46,176 nt of DNA from Cudoniella acicularis (taxonomy: Eukaryota > Ascomycota > Leotiomycetes > Helotiales > Helotiaceae). Positions 20,082 through 31,821 of this stretch are shown one piece after another (positions within the stretch are counted from its first letter, which is position 1; each line of letters starts with the position of its first letter). Position numbers and translations under genes: made by a program. The stretch spans positions 1 through 46,176 of the forward strand of contig JAAMPI010000273.1 in assembly GCA_013054445.1 (NCBI GenBank), given 5' to 3'. The notes under the pieces were generated by a model that had not been told where the DNA came from, made no database searches, and saw only the letters and a program-made list of their open reading frames with translations.

Positions 20082-21579
20082 TGTAATGGTTGTCGATTTC
20101 GTGTCCCTGTTATTCTGGAGTGTTTGTAAAAATTAGAAACCAATCAAAATGCAACTGTATTTTTTGACTGCAAGAATCCCACAGCCTGAGTGCCGATATA
20201 CGCACATAATGTGAAGAGCTAGAGGACCAAGAAAAATGACGAGAAGATGAAAACGAGAGGAGGAATCGAAAATGGGAGCTTGGTTTTGCTCGGCGATGTT
20301 CCTGAGCCGATGTTGAGCCGAAGCTAGCTTGTGAACTTTTCCGTCTCGACTCCCGAGCTCTTCTCTCGTTTCTCTTCTCTTCATAACATCTTACCACATG
20401 GAATCACAAACTTCTGCGATCGTACTTCCGGGTTGCATTCATGCCAATGCGTAGAAATAATCAACCCTGAGCATCACTTCTTGATGACGCGCATGCTCTA
20501 CGCGTCGACAGAGCCGTGAGGTACGCGCCCTCTCGATCCAAACCTCGCCACCCCGACTCATTTTTTAAATTACAACCTTCTCTTGAGAACCCAGCGCAAT
20601 ATCAACAAGCTTGGCGCAGGTTTATACCAAAACATCTGCCACTTCTCCACTGCGAGTACTAAGCCTCCAAATACCTTCATTTCCTCGAAGAACATCCCAC
20701 CGCGATCTCTTTTCCGAATATTACCACGGGCCTGGCGCCTGAGACTGAAGGCATATGGTATTGTGTTACCCTTGGGCTGGACAGCATATAGGCTGGTTGT
20801 TTGGTAGATTCTCCGCTGCGGTGCTCGAAAAGACCGACGAGATATCTTGGTGTCTGATTCCGTTCCTGATCGATTAACACGAAACGCGACGAAAGGCCAA
20901 CTGCCGTCAGGACCTGACTCGGAATTTGGGAATACAAACGGAAAAAGCCAGAGATATGTTAGAGAAGGAACACTGCCCCGTTGTGGGTATTTTAATTGGC
21001 TCATCTCCCAACAGAGAAGTCATTATACGAATGTGTTGGTCTTCCGCCTAACTCTCCGCTCTTCTCGAATATCCTCCTGCTTCTCAAGTGACGAAAGCTC
21101 CCGACCGGGAAACCCTGCAATGAAATTGGGCAAATAAAGCTCCTAGAGAAATACCGCTTTCGCCCATGCCCAAAGCTCAAGCAATTTTATTCGTATCGAA
21201 GATCGCAAGAATCGATTTGTCGAGGTTGATTCAAAGAGATTTCGAATCCACAAGGTCGCTGTGAAAGCCATGGCAATGCAAGTTTCATTCCGACGTCGTT
21301 AGCGCTTGTTTTCTCTTTCTTTTCTCAAGCTCTGATACAAATAAGACTGTAGAACATTATTTCACATGCAAGCGCATTCCATTTTCAAACTTCTCTTACA
21401 GCTATTCCTCTTGCGCATTGCATTTCAAAATTTCTATTGCAACTTTACCTTCTACGTTCTATTTTCTTTCAAGCGACCTACCTGGTCTGCATCTCCCCGC
21501 ATTGTTTTTGATGAGACCAACCTTTTTCTCATGCGGATACACAATAATAACTCTTAATATAAGCGAAAATAGTATATAT
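20082..21579. other. Intergenic, about 1.5 kb, no supported gene
   Basis: Has a pyrimidine-rich leader followed by an ATG near 20398 that opens only 18 codons (MESQTSAIVLPGCIHANA), and overlapping frames at 20570-21137 on both strands without recognisable motifs. It may hold a decayed gene; I cannot identify one. Confidence 0.4.
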
Positions 21580-24450
21580 TTAAACCCCTCTAGCTTCTAA
21601 AGCAGCCTTTAGCTTTGCTGAAAAACCAAGAACATGATCTGGCCCAATCATAGTATAATGAGCCCCCCCAACCTCATGAAATCTAGGTTCCGTCCGGCAG
21701 AAGTCGCTCCACCTACTCAGATGGTCCCTCACCCACTCCTCTCGCGATGCAGCAGCCACCTTCAGAGGCACAGCATGGAAAACATCAATCGCGTCCACCA
21801 TCCCCTCAGGCTCGTAGTCAACGGCCATACTCTGCAAGCCGTAAGCCACATCTGCCCATCTCGCAAGCGCTTGCTCACTCTGCCCCAGCTCTTCCATCCG
21901 GCCGCTATCTACAACACTTAGAATCTGCGCTAGAGACTCTTTGCGGGACATGGCGCGGAAACCTTTTTCACCGACGACAACGCCGTCGGCATATGCCTCT
22001 GTGGTCAAACCCAAGAAATAGGTCAAGTGTAAGAGGCACATGTTCCAATTCAGCTGGCGCATCCGCGACTTGATATGCGGCGGCAGATTAAAGCTGCCGA
22101 GAAAGCACACCATGTCGAGCTTCTTGGCGATTTGGAACGCTAGCATAGTGCCATAGCTATAGCCGGCGAGCGCGTAGGGACCTCGCGGCTGCCGTCTGCG
22201 AATGGCTGCTGCGTATGTGTCGACGACCTCGTTGATGGACGAGAAGCCCGGCTGGCCCGGCTCGAATCCTCGTGCTCGGAGAGCATATACGGGACGGTCG
22301 TCGTCGGCGAGATGTTGGGCTAGCCCGACGAAGACGAGTACCTCGCCCACGCCGGGGTGTACCAGCCACAGAGGGGTCTTTGTGCCGCTGGACCGGAATG
22401 TAACAACCGGGTCATAGTCGGCTACTACGGGTGTTGGCTGTTCAGAGAGCTCGGGATCGGGATTCAGGGCCACGGCTAGGGATCGGGCCGTGGTGTGCTT
22501 CAGCAGCATGATTACGGGTATGGTGGTGCCGAGGCGAGTGTCGATGCGGTGTTTTAGCCGGATCAGGTCCATTGACGTGAAGCCCAAGTCAAACACAGAC
22601 GTATCGATATTGATATCGATCGTATCAGAGGTTATACCGAGCGTCTCAGCGAAGTCACTGATGAGGCTCTCTTCAGCTTCGTTTGTCGGCCGCGGTCTCA
22701 TCTTGTCTCGCCGAAAGTTCTTCACCACTCCGAGTGCTTGGCGATGCAGATTTACATCCTCGTCAAACACACCCGCTTCGAACAGGTACCTCATCTTAGC
22801 TCGGGATATTTTCCCCAGCGCGGACGTTGGGAGTAGGGGGAGTGACTGTTCTTGGAGTGAGAAGATGAATGGGCGAGACGCGGTACTGAGGATACATGCT
22901 TGGACCGTCAAGTCGTCGACCTCGGCCACATCCTCAACCCTGATTGGCCATTCTCTAGGGACATATGCAACAGTAACTTGCTCAGTGTGGGAAGCCCTTG
23001 AGGGAAAGGTGATAAGGCGAGCCACACGGTGACCTAAAGCCCGCTCAATCGACGTCTGGACGTCGGCAGCGATCATCTTGACGCCGTTAATATTAATAAC
23101 ATCCTTGACGCGGCCTATCAGACACAGATTGCCGGCCGAATCAACCGTGGCTTGGTCCCCGGTGCGAAACCAGCCTTCAGATGTCAAGGCCTGGGCATTT
23201 GCAATTGGATTTCGGTAGTAGCCATCGAATACGACTTCTCCACGCACCTCGAGATCACCAGGCTCGTTAGGCGAGGCTAGCCTTGTGCTTGTTATGCCTT
23301 CACCTATAGTGACAGTGACAGTGACGCACATCTCCATGCCCCTCATACACTTCCCGAGTGATGCCACGGAACGGCCGTTTGCAACATCGTAGTCCGGGCA
23401 TTCCAGGTTGAAAATCGCACCTGCACACGTCTCTGTCATACCAAATCCCGGAGTAATGACATTACGAGGAGCACCATATTTTTCAAGCAAAGTCGAAGCC
23501 GCAACGCAAGTATTGACATCGTTTGCCTCGCCACCTGATGCAAGAACTACAAGACTTGACAGATCCCAAGTCTCCTCGTTAGGTGTAGATATCGATACCA
23601 GCCGCGCCAAGAAAAAATTAGGAGCAAAAGAGCGGGACACTCGATGGCCGCTTAAAAGATCGAGAAACGTCCTTGGCGACGAAACAACATCCGCGGCGTG
23701 GACATGCACTTGGTCGACCCCAAGCCACAGGGCTTGGAGGTGGATTTCTACCAAACTGGCAACGTGATCGAGCCCGATCCAGTTGAGGAACGGCCGGTTC
23801 GATGGAAGGGGGCGCACCGAGGCCTTGCCGGCGACGGCTGCTAGGACTTGTTTGTGTGTTAGGCGGACGGCTTTCGCGCTTCCGGTGCTGCCAGATGTAA
23901 GCATGAGGAGCGCCGGGGCCGCAGACTGATGGATGCCGGATATATATCTGCGGCGGCTCGGGTAGCTGCCGTCGCCGTGTTCAAGTCCTTGTGTTGCGAG
24001 CAGAGATTCGACGGCATGGAGCCGCATGGTATGGCTTCCGTCGAACAGATGTAGAGATTCGGCTCGGGTAATGCAGATAGGGGACTCCAGAAGGTCCGAT
24101 AATCCTTTTATGTGCTTGTGGCGGTGATGGTCGACATTGCTGAAGGGTGAGTCGAGCACCGGCAGACCGTTTGCCAGAAGAACTGCCCAGAACCAAAGAA
24201 TGGTATCCCAATGGTCATTCAGATGAAGAAGGACAGGACGACCCTCTTCGAAGCCTTCTAGAGATCGAATAAGAACGCTGTTCTTCTTGGCCTGCGCGTA
24301 TAATGTGCTATAGGGGATTTCTTTTGGGGTCGAGGTATTCCCGAGGGGATAGAATATGAGATGTTGTGACGGTCTTAGCTCGGTTCTGTCTCTTAAAACG
24401 TCTTGAAGGCAGTTCCATGCCGGCTCAGGAGGCGTGTTGATGGACCCCAT
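21580..24450 (-). CDS. NRPS-like A-T-TE synthetase, 956 aa (aryl-pyruvate dimerising type)
   Basis: Single-exon enzyme with the three-domain layout of atromentin-, polyporic acid-, terrequinone- and furanone-type synthetases. No condensation domain is present. Adenylation core motifs: A3 LMLTSGSTGSAKAV (about residues 182-195), A5 PGFGMTETCAG (334-344), A7 GWFRTGDQ (426-433), A8 GRVKDVININGVKM (446-459) and A10 SALGKISRAKM (543-553). The A4 region reads LNWIGLDHVASLVEIH (222-237); it lacks the motif expected for binding an alpha-amino group and matches the style of enzymes that activate alpha-keto acids. The carrier domain has DLGFTSMDLI with Ser626 as phosphopantetheine site. The thioesterase has GYSYG (Ser765) and a C-terminal HYTMIGPDH (His931 or His939). 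The likely reaction is ATP-dependent activation and dimerisation of two aryl-pyruvates; which one and which core cannot be read from sequence alone. It is divergent from O-methyltransferase 1 and is the cluster's core enzyme. Confidence 0.92.
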   Translation of the reverse strand: MGSINTPPEPAWNCLQDVLRDRTELRPSQHLIFYPLGNTSTPKEIPYSTLYAQAKKNSVLIRSLEGFEEGRPVLLHLNDHWDTILWFWAVLLANGLPVLDSPFSNVDHHRHKHIKGLSDLLESPICITRAESLHLFDGSHTMRLHAVESLLATQGLEHGDGSYPSRRRYISGIHQSAAPALLMLTSGSTGSAKAVRLTHKQVLAAVAGKASVRPLPSNRPFLNWIGLDHVASLVEIHLQALWLGVDQVHVHAADVVSSPRTFLDLLSGHRVSRSFAPNFFLARLVSISTPNEETWDLSSLVVLASGGEANDVNTCVAASTLLEKYGAPRNVITPGFGMTETCAGAIFNLECPDYDVANGRSVASLGKCMRGMEMCVTVTVTIGEGITSTRLASPNEPGDLEVRGEVVFDGYYRNPIANAQALTSEGWFRTGDQATVDSAGNLCLIGRVKDVININGVKMIAADVQTSIERALGHRVARLITFPSRASHTEQVTVAYVPREWPIRVEDVAEVDDLTVQACILSTASRPFIFSLQEQSLPLLPTSALGKISRAKMRYLFEAGVFDEDVNLHRQALGVVKNFRRDKMRPRPTNEAEESLISDFAETLGITSDTIDINIDTSVFDLGFTSMDLIRLKHRIDTRLGTTIPVIMLLKHTTARSLAVALNPDPELSEQPTPVVADYDPVVTFRSSGTKTPLWLVHPGVGEVLVFVGLAQHLADDDRPVYALRARGFEPGQPGFSSINEVVDTYAAAIRRRQPRGPYALAGYSYGTMLAFQIAKKLDMVCFLGSFNLPPHIKSRMRQLNWNMCLLHLTYFLGLTTEAYADGVVVGEKGFRAMSRKESLAQILSVVDSGRMEELGQSEQALARWADVAYGLQSMAVDYEPEGMVDAIDVFHAVPLKVAAASREEWVRDHLSRWSDFCRTEPRFHEVGGAHYTMIGPDHVLGFSAKLKAALEARGV

Positions 24451-25335
24451 GATGGCGAGTTGGTAAAAAAGCTAAAAGAATTAGAGGTTTGACAGTGATC
24501 TATCGGAATGTCAAGAGAGTAGAACATATGTTTTTATTTTGATCTTATCTACAGAAATCCCAAGTTCTTCACCTTTTCTTATTCTATTTTGCTGACCTGG
24601 CCAGGGCTCCAAGAACCTCGAGTATGGTAGGACGAGGGAGGCAATTTGCAGAGGGGCTTAGCTTTTGCGAGGCCTTTTCGCCATTGTGGAGGTGTTCTAA
24701 AGTGTTCATATCGCCGTTTGATGATCCATAACTTCATAAGGCACAGTGCATATCTGCAGAGTCTTTCAATTCGTAAAATTCTAAATCTAGAAGTACGGCT
24801 CTTTTCCTGCATACTACCCTGCTGTTTTCTAACTGTTGCATTGCACCGTTTAAATATGCGGTGCTTGTTGGTATACAATTTTATACGCCGCTTTCTTGCG
24901 TCTAGTTCTGCGATACGAAGGAATTGCAGGGTTATTGGATATAACGCCCGATGTTGAGGTGGGTGGGCAAATCTTGGTATAAACGAAACGATCATGGGTT
25001 TAACTCCCTCCCCCCCCCTCCCGCTCTTCCTTCCCCTCCCTGCGCCTGTACTGGAGATAGCTAGGTTCCCGCCCCCCTCTCTCGTTGCTCTCCGAGCGTC
25101 CAATAAACTATCCGACCTCTTGAATTGGAAGTCTAGCCATAAGTTGGCAGCCAGAGACGACCTTTTGAAATTCAGGCCTCAGGAGCCTGGACAAAATTTC
25201 AAGGCAGTCTCTCGGTTGGGTATTTGTTTTGTGTTGATCTTCCCCCCAGCTCAGGATACTCACATTCCGCTATTCCAATTGGGCTCTTTTCCATTGCAGT
25301 AAACTCTCAAAGTTCCTTCCCATACAGAAGGCGAT
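24451..25335. promoter_or_regulatory. Bidirectional promoter region, NRPS-like synthetase (-) and O-methyltransferase 1 (+)
   Basis: About 885 bases between divergent starts. It contains a strongly pyrimidine-biased tract at about 24999-25050 with a run of nine C, typical of fungal promoters. No defined operator is recognised. Confidence 0.4.
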
Positions 25336-26888
25336 ATGGCTACGAATACGTCGATTCCGCGTATCGTGCATCTCGCAGCAATAATCGGCGATTCTGTCAC
25401 CAAGATACACGAAGTTTTATCCGCACAGAACGTCCCAACTCCATCTTTCGATGAAGATACACCAACATCACTCCCAAAAGAAGTATCTGATGCTCAAGAC
25501 GCGGTTCTTGACGCCACAGCAGAACTTTTCGACTTACTCCTGGAGCCCCTAACTTTGGTCTACAAGTACCATGGGGTGAGTACAAGTACAGTACTGTTTC
25601 ATAATTCTTCTAATAGCTAACAAAATCACGACAGCACAACAATTCAGTTTGTCTACAAGCCATTGCTCGCTTCAGCATCGCGAGCATAGTCCCATTTGGA
25701 GGTCAGATTTCTTTTGCAGATATAGCCAAGGAGACGGGATTGAGCGAGCAGATCGTCGTTCGTCTCATTCGACATGCTATGACGATGCGTATATTTCGTG
25801 AGCCTGAGCCAGGCATAGTAGCCCATACGCAAGCGTCTAAGATGCTCGCCAGCCCAGTAATAAATGACTGGCTGAAAGTTGGCTCAGAAGAAATGTGGCC
25901 TGCCGCTGTTAAAGTGAGAAAGAAGTCCACGCCAATTATACCATTACTATCAGCGCCACCAGGACTGATTTTAGCGTCTTCTAGATGTTAGATGCCGTAC
26001 AAAAAATGGCCAGGATCTGCAGAACCAAATGAGACAGTAAGTTTTCGGAAAGATGTCACTGGTACGCGTCAGTGTGCTAATCGTCGTTTCCTGTGTAGGG
26101 GTTTTCTCTCGCAAACAACACGACAGAATCCATCTATACCATCATTGGAAGCAGTCCCGAGCGCGCTTCTCGCTTCTCTAACGCCATGGAAGTATTCGCA
26201 GCCAGACCAGAATACGACCCTTTATACATCATTGACAACTACGATTGGGCATCTCTAGGCCCCACTCAAGTCGTCGATGTCGGCGGAGCCCAAGGCCACA
26301 TCGCCATGTCACTAGCACGCCGTTTTGAAAATCTCAATATCCTTGTTCAGGACATGGATAAAGTTGTTGAGAAAGCCGAGTTGGGCGTGCCCGAAGAACT
26401 GAAGGGGAGAGTGCGCTTCATGGCCCACGACTTCTTTGCCCCTCAAACTATCCAAGCTGATATTTTTTTCTTCCGTTGGATCTTGCATAACTGGTCTGAC
26501 AAATATTGTATCCTCATTCTTAGAGCGCAGATTCCGGTGCTCAAAAGGGGGACGAGGCTTATCATTCAAGAGTCGTGCATGCCGGAACCGGGCGCCGTGG
26601 CTTTGTGGAAGGAAAAGGATTTAAGGTTCGTTCACTCGCGCTTTTTCTTGATTACTAGTAGATATCTATCCTGAGAATCCGTCAGTCTTGCTAACGAGGT
26701 GTTCTTTTGGACATAACAGAGCCGAGGATTTGAATATGGGAGCAGTCTTTAACTCGAGAGAGAGAACTGTCAATGAATGGGCGGTTTTGCTGAAAGACGC
26801 TGATCCGCGATTCGTGCTGAAGGGGGTTACTGAACCAAAAGGCTCGGCTTTAGGTATCATCGAAGTTATTTGGGACGGCGTAGACTAG
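25336..26888 (+). CDS. SAM-dependent O-methyltransferase 1, about 419 aa
   Basis: Exons are 25336-25575, 25635-25913, 25992-26036, 26099-26625 and 26720-26888; all junctions are in phase. Plant/fungal-type O-methyltransferase (family of sterigmatocystin-type and plant COMT enzymes). A winged-helix dimerisation part (FADIAKETGLSEQIVVRLIR) is followed by KWPGSAEPNETGFSLANNT, the SAM loop VVDVGGAQGHIAMSLARRF, acidic ribose-binding QDMDKVV, and the catalytic block FRWILHNWSDKYC with the base His. For exon 3 I chose the acceptor TTAG at 25991, because the nearer TCTAG acceptor at 25983 shifts the frame and meets a stop. It probably methylates hydroxyls of the terphenyl or furanone core. Confidence 0.9.
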
Positions 26889-27299
26889 GTAGCTACTTAG
26901 TTACCTGTTAGTATTTCCTATAGAAAAAGTGTCTTGACCTGAATGTACTTTAATATTATCAATGCTTTGTTGCCTTCTTATGCCTATAATATCAGAGATC
27001 CTTTTATTCTTTGTTTCCTCGAGAAGCCTCTCATTGCTGTAGAAGACTTGGTGGAAAATGTAATGCGCCATTATTCAAACATATTTGGTTTGGTGTTCAA
27101 AAGTAGAAAAGAATAGTAACTGACTCAACTTTATGCTTGTTAAGGGTCTTTTCCTGCTCTTGTCTTTTAGTCTGCTGTCGCCTATATTTGAACAGAAAAT
27201 GATTTTAGTTGGAGAAATTAAATTTTCATATATAGTGAGGAAATAAGTACTACAAATAAAGTAATGAAAATATCAATACGAAAACCCGTTCGCTTTCCC
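26889..27299. other. Convergent 3' flanks of O-methyltransferase 1 and P450 1
   Basis: AT-rich, with no gene recognised. It probably carries both polyadenylation regions. Confidence 0.4.
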
Positions 27300-28945
27300 T
27301 TACGACTTTCGCCGAATCCTGATCTGAGCATCTGTCGGAGGCAACATCATATTTAGCAAAGCTTTTCTCTTGATTGGTTTCCCTGTAATCTCGACGTCGT
27401 AATTTAAAATGACATAAGCAAGCGCCTGCTTGATCGTCTGAGCCACGAACCATCGTCCAGGACAGCCATGTCTGCCATATCCAAAAGCAAGGAATGATTT
27501 GGTTGTTGATGTGAGGAGTTCCCGCTCACCAGGCTGCTGGTCGGATTCCAATAAACCTTCAAACTTGCGCGAGAAGCGGAAAGCGTCGAAGCGTAGAGGG
27601 TATTCGTGGTAGTCAGGGTCGAGATGTATTGGCTGGGTGGGGAAGACCATCCGCACGCCTGGAGGGATGTGGATGCCGTTTCCGAGGTCGACTTGCCCCG
27701 AGACAACATCAAGGGGAAGACTGGTCACTCCAACATCGGAGATACGCATTGATTCGCGTATAGCTGAGTCAACCCGGTAGAGAGAGTCAACGGCTTCTTT
27801 TGTCGATAGACCGTGATGTTTCGTGGAAACCCGTTTGCATTCTGCCTCTAGGCCAGTGAGGAATTCGTTCTTGGATTCCAGTGGGCTGCCGTATAGATCA
27901 AGTACGCTGTGGGCGAAAACATATCCCATTGCGAAGATGAACATAGTGTTAAGGGCGAGAAGTCGCATGGCTATTTTTTTCGGTTCTAATTGCTCAGGTC
28001 CTGCTTGGGCGCACTTTGGTATCAACCATTGAAGGAAATCGTTCTGCAAAACGTATAGTCAGTGACATGTCAGGATAAGTGAAGTCGAAAATTGGTATAT
28101 ACAGGTACGTTATCTCCCTCTTTACTCTCTTTCCACATGCGTATCCTCTTTTCAACAAACGGAACCAACAACCTTTGGCAACGAGCCTGGTAGTATTTGG
28201 CTGGCACCGCCAGCAATGACCCTACCAAGGGCCTCACAAAAGGCGGCAAGCAGTTGATGATGGCCGTACCCGCGAAGAGAGAGTTGGCATACAACCTCGA
28301 CTGTTCCAACAGCATCTCGTCACGACACAAGGGCAGTCCTATCAGGATACGCAGGGCCGCCCGCGTAATGATACGTCCACATGCATCCCAACCATTCACA
28401 GTCGTCCACTGTTCTGCTGTACCCCAAGACTCGCGGAAAGCGACATCGACTTCCTCGGCTGTCGTGGCGGCGAGGGAGCCGATAACATCCTTCTTGGTCA
28501 GTGTCTTGCGAATAACATCAAAGTGGATGACATTCTCGTAGATATCCCGGTCCGAGATCATGTAGGGAAGTTGGATCGTCTCCACCAGGGCTCTGAATCC
28601 TGAGAGCTCACTATCAGGCCTATTGAGTAGGTGCAGTAGCGACGGTGGAAGCACGACGACAGCGCCTCCCGTCCACATGGTGGGGAGCACAAACGGCCTG
28701 TCTTTGACTTTGCAGATTTTTTCGTAACCATCGTGTGTGTTCTGTGCAATGGACAGAATGGATCCAACGACAGCACGGGTCCATGAAAAGATACCACTAG
28801 ATGGGACGTTGACTGTCTCGAGCTTGGCCCATACCTGGGCCTGGTCCCTATCTTGGAATAACGTGCTCAGGAGGCGCCGGATGAAAATTATACCGATAAT
28901 GGCAAGAGCCAACAATGGCAGTTGGTCTACCTGTCTCCAGGACAT
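27300..28945 (-). CDS. Cytochrome P450 monooxygenase 1, 528 aa
   Basis: Two exons (28945-28103 and 28043-27300) with a 59-bp intron of GTATAT and GCAG ends. An N-terminal membrane anchor (LPLLALAIIGIIFI) fits the endoplasmic reticulum. The K-helix ExxR is ESMR (about residues 378-381), the meander-type block is FDAFRF, and the haem loop FLAFGYGRHGCPGRWF places the ligand Cys at about 475. Full length for a fungal P450 and intact. It lies convergent to O-methyltransferase 1, so it is likely an oxidative tailoring enzyme of the cluster; site of oxidation unknown. Confidence 0.93.
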
Positions 28946-30418
28946 GGTGGTTGTTGCCGTAACTAGGAACAGGGATACCGAGTGCTTCTATCTGTTTTAT
29001 GACAAGTAATGAGGGTCAATAATGGTGAGATGCTTTATGGATAATTGCCAGTAGCAGTTCTCGGCGGTTTTCAAAATCTGGTTTATTATAAACTTCAAGT
29101 TACCTTAGGTGCTCACCCTGTGCCACTGATTTTTACTCGAATACGGATTACCGCCGATGGCTGCTACTGCCCCCTGATTTGAAGGTCCACCTCATGTATG
29201 TGCCCTGTGCAGCAACCGGAAGCTCCTCGAATACCTAGTAGTAGCTTCGCGGCTTGCTACAGAAAGGATTACCGAACCTATCGCTTTCTTGAAGAATCAT
29301 ACGTCGCGATGCTGTGTAAATCATCACCAACAATCTTCGGAGGATTGATACCTTGTAGGAATGATGTTGGTTTATCCTATGTATATACCAGCATCCCGAG
29401 GGGCCGCCCGGGAAGCGTAGTGTTAACTTCACCGCCGCACAACATAAATGATCCTTGACAATCTTCGGGGGATTCATGCATTGCAGAAATGATCTTTGTT
29501 GGTTTATCCTTTGTATGCAACCCGCACAGCATCAGGAGGTCCCTGGCTACCGGGTAGTAATCTCGCCACAGCGCTGCATAAAAAACGCATTCGCAATCTA
29601 TCGATGTCTTGCAGGAATGCTACGCCGCAGTACTGCATAAAATATCAAGGACAATCTCGTTGCCTTGTCCGATGCAGTGTAAGTTGGCGGCTAAGCGAGA
29701 AGTTTCTAATACAGTTGAAAATAAAAGAATAACTAATAATAAGTAACTCAATTAGATTAGTAAAATAGCAACTATACTATTCTAAGAATTGAATTGTAAA
29801 GATGACATACCCTATCTTAATGTAAAATCGTTTAAGTTTTCAAGGTGTTTTTCTAAAAGCGTGTAATTCATTAACTTGTCGAGGGCTGAATTGAATCTCA
29901 TTTGGATTCATAGAAAATTTTGATAATCCAATAATTCTCACCTCACACCGAGTACAAAATCTGTATGTATGCACCTGATAGAATAGAGAAAGACTAAAAA
30001 TTGAATTCAGCCAAGCGATGGTGGGTGGCGTCGGGTATAGACTATTTTGCATGTGATCTCGGTTATAGCCACTGAACTGTCGAAATCTCAAGGTCTTCGA
30101 GTCAAAAAACGAGTATATTCCATTAAGGAGAAGATGACTCCAGTACAGGAAGGGCTTCCAGAGCCTATAATTATGGGCGTGGCACCAGGCCAAAGCGTAC
30201 CCTGAAACGGGTCTACGACCCGAATCGCAACATGAACCACCAAACGGGGGCTGAAGCATTATCAGTATGCGGCTCGTTATGGGACGCGTATTTACGAGCA
30301 AGGCGATGCACTGCCCACATAATCAAAAATTGGGGAATGGTTATTATCATGCTCTCTAAAACTAAATATACGATAGAATGTTGAATTTGCTAATTTTCCA
30401 GTGCTAAGGAAGCCTATA
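28946..30418. other. Intergenic with a diverged tandem repeat and an AT-rich block
   Basis: Promoter side of P450 1, then the tandem repeat at about 29100-29690, then an AT-rich block (about 29690-29830). Open frames at 29840-30498 have no coding features. Confidence 0.4.
29216..29690. repeat. Diverged tandem repeat, about three units of 130-150 bp
   Basis: Recurring blocks: ACAATCTTCGGAGGATT at 29330 and ACAATCTTCGGGGGATT at 29458; TTGGTTTATCCTATGTAT and TTGGTTTATCCTTTGTAT after each; CAGCATC near 29389 and 29528; and CTATCG...TCTTG blocks at about 29278 and 29598 followed by similar sequence. Units are clearly related but diverged, with no long open frame. Unit edges are approximate. Confidence 0.6.
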
Positions 30419-31821
30419 CTATTCATGTCGCGGCAGACGCACATCCATGACGCTCTCATAGTTCTGGGAGCTGTACAGATATGTGTGCACCAGTTCAAGT
30501 CCCACGTCGTTCATAGCCTCGCGCCACTGTGCCTCTGTACGTTCCATGCTGGCGAACGCCGTCAGCATGGTCAGGTCAATAGACGCCGCGTTGGCGTTTA
30601 CGCCCGTCTCTGGAAGTATCATTTCATCGATAAGCAAGATCGAATCTGGAGCCATGGCTAACTTGGTGTTTTCGAGCAACTTGCGAACTTTATAGGGCGG
30701 ATGGTTGTGAAGTACACCTCTCATGTAGTAAAACTTGGCACCTAATATCATGTTGAATATGTCAGCAAGGTACTCTGTCAGTTGAAATAGAGAATTGGTC
30801 TTACCCTTGATTGGTTGAGGCTCAAAAAAGTCATGCACCACGTTTTCCACTCCGGGAGTTGGCAGTGCCTCTGCAATTGAGTGTGGTAAGTCTTGAAGGA
30901 TCACACGGCCGGGCACATCAGGATACTTTTCCTTGAACTGGGCACACTGGTGCCCAACACCGCCACCGACATTGACATACACTGGTCTCTCTGGATCCCA
31001 GCCCTTGGTCTCCTCTTTGACCGGATATACGGTCAGCCATGAAAGGTCCGGCTGGCGTCGAAGCGCCATATAGTCGTTAAATGGGGCCAGATGTTCGGGA
31101 TGGTCTGCGAACCAGGCAAATGCGTGGAGCGATGTCTTCCATGCATCCTGGAAAGCCGTGTGCATTTCATTCGTAGGGTTTCTATAGGTCGTCTTCTTTA
31201 AGAAGGTTGGCAGAACTTGGTACTGAGGTGCTACCGTTGGGAAGCTAATATGGTTTGAGTTGAGCTTGCAGGAAGAGAACGGGGGAAACAAGAGCAATCG
31301 TTTCTTGAAATAAATCAACGTACTAATGACACACACCCGCCTCAGTGACCTTCTCTGCGAGATTTCTTGTGACATTGCTGGCAGAGTAATGGTCTTTGGA
31401 AACTTCTTCGGCTGCGTGAATGGCGGCGAGATATCGCAAGATTCGATCTGCGGGTAAGGTAAACAATGCAGTGACCAAAAAGTTGGGATGGGCGTTATTG
31501 TACTCATTAACTGCGTCTCCACGCCGGTCTTCTTGGAGATCTCCTCCACAGTCAGAGGAGATTCGGATTCGGCCAAGAATCTGAAAAGGCCCAAATCGAC
31601 TCCTATTTTGATGGCGGCTGTTTGGAGATTCTAAAAACCTGTATTAGTTCCTATGAGTTATTGGGGTCCTGTACTCTCACCAAGTGGCCATATCTGCGAG
31701 TTGTATCATTGGAATCCTCAATCGAATATGCCAGCTTGTGCAAAGCGGCCATGAGCCGCTGACGAGTCGTCTGATCTGCATTTGCCGCCAATTGCTTGAC
31801 TTGTTCGAGAGCCGCATCCAT
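30419..31821 (-). CDS. SAM-dependent O-methyltransferase 2, about 384 aa
   Basis: Exons (minus strand) are 31821-31681, 31630-31504, 31447-31324, 31244-30805 and 30741-30419; all junctions are in phase. The winged-helix part reads TAAIKIGVDLGLFRFLAE then LTVEEISKKTGV. HYFPTVAPQYQVLPTFL is formed across the exon 3-4 junction. The SAM site is VYVNVGGGVGHQCAQF, followed by LQDLPHSI and HDFFEPQPIKG. The catalytic region reads MRGVLHNHPPYK; the His is kept but the usual following Trp is replaced by His. It differs clearly from O-methyltransferase 1, so the two probably methylate different positions. Its ATG is about 1.5 kb from that of the rhodopsin-domain gene, with which it is divergent. Confidence 0.9.

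Noticed and set aside
20570..21137. Overlapping frames on both strands between the FAD monooxygenase and the synthetase
   Set aside because: No domain, no splice pattern that yields a recognisable protein.
22490..23032. 180-codon plus-strand frame inside the synthetase
   Set aside because: Antisense shadow of the adenylation and carrier domains.
25983..26036. TCTAG acceptor for exon 3 of O-methyltransferase 1
   Set aside because: It shifts the frame and meets a stop; the TTAG acceptor eight bases later restores KWPGSAEPNET.
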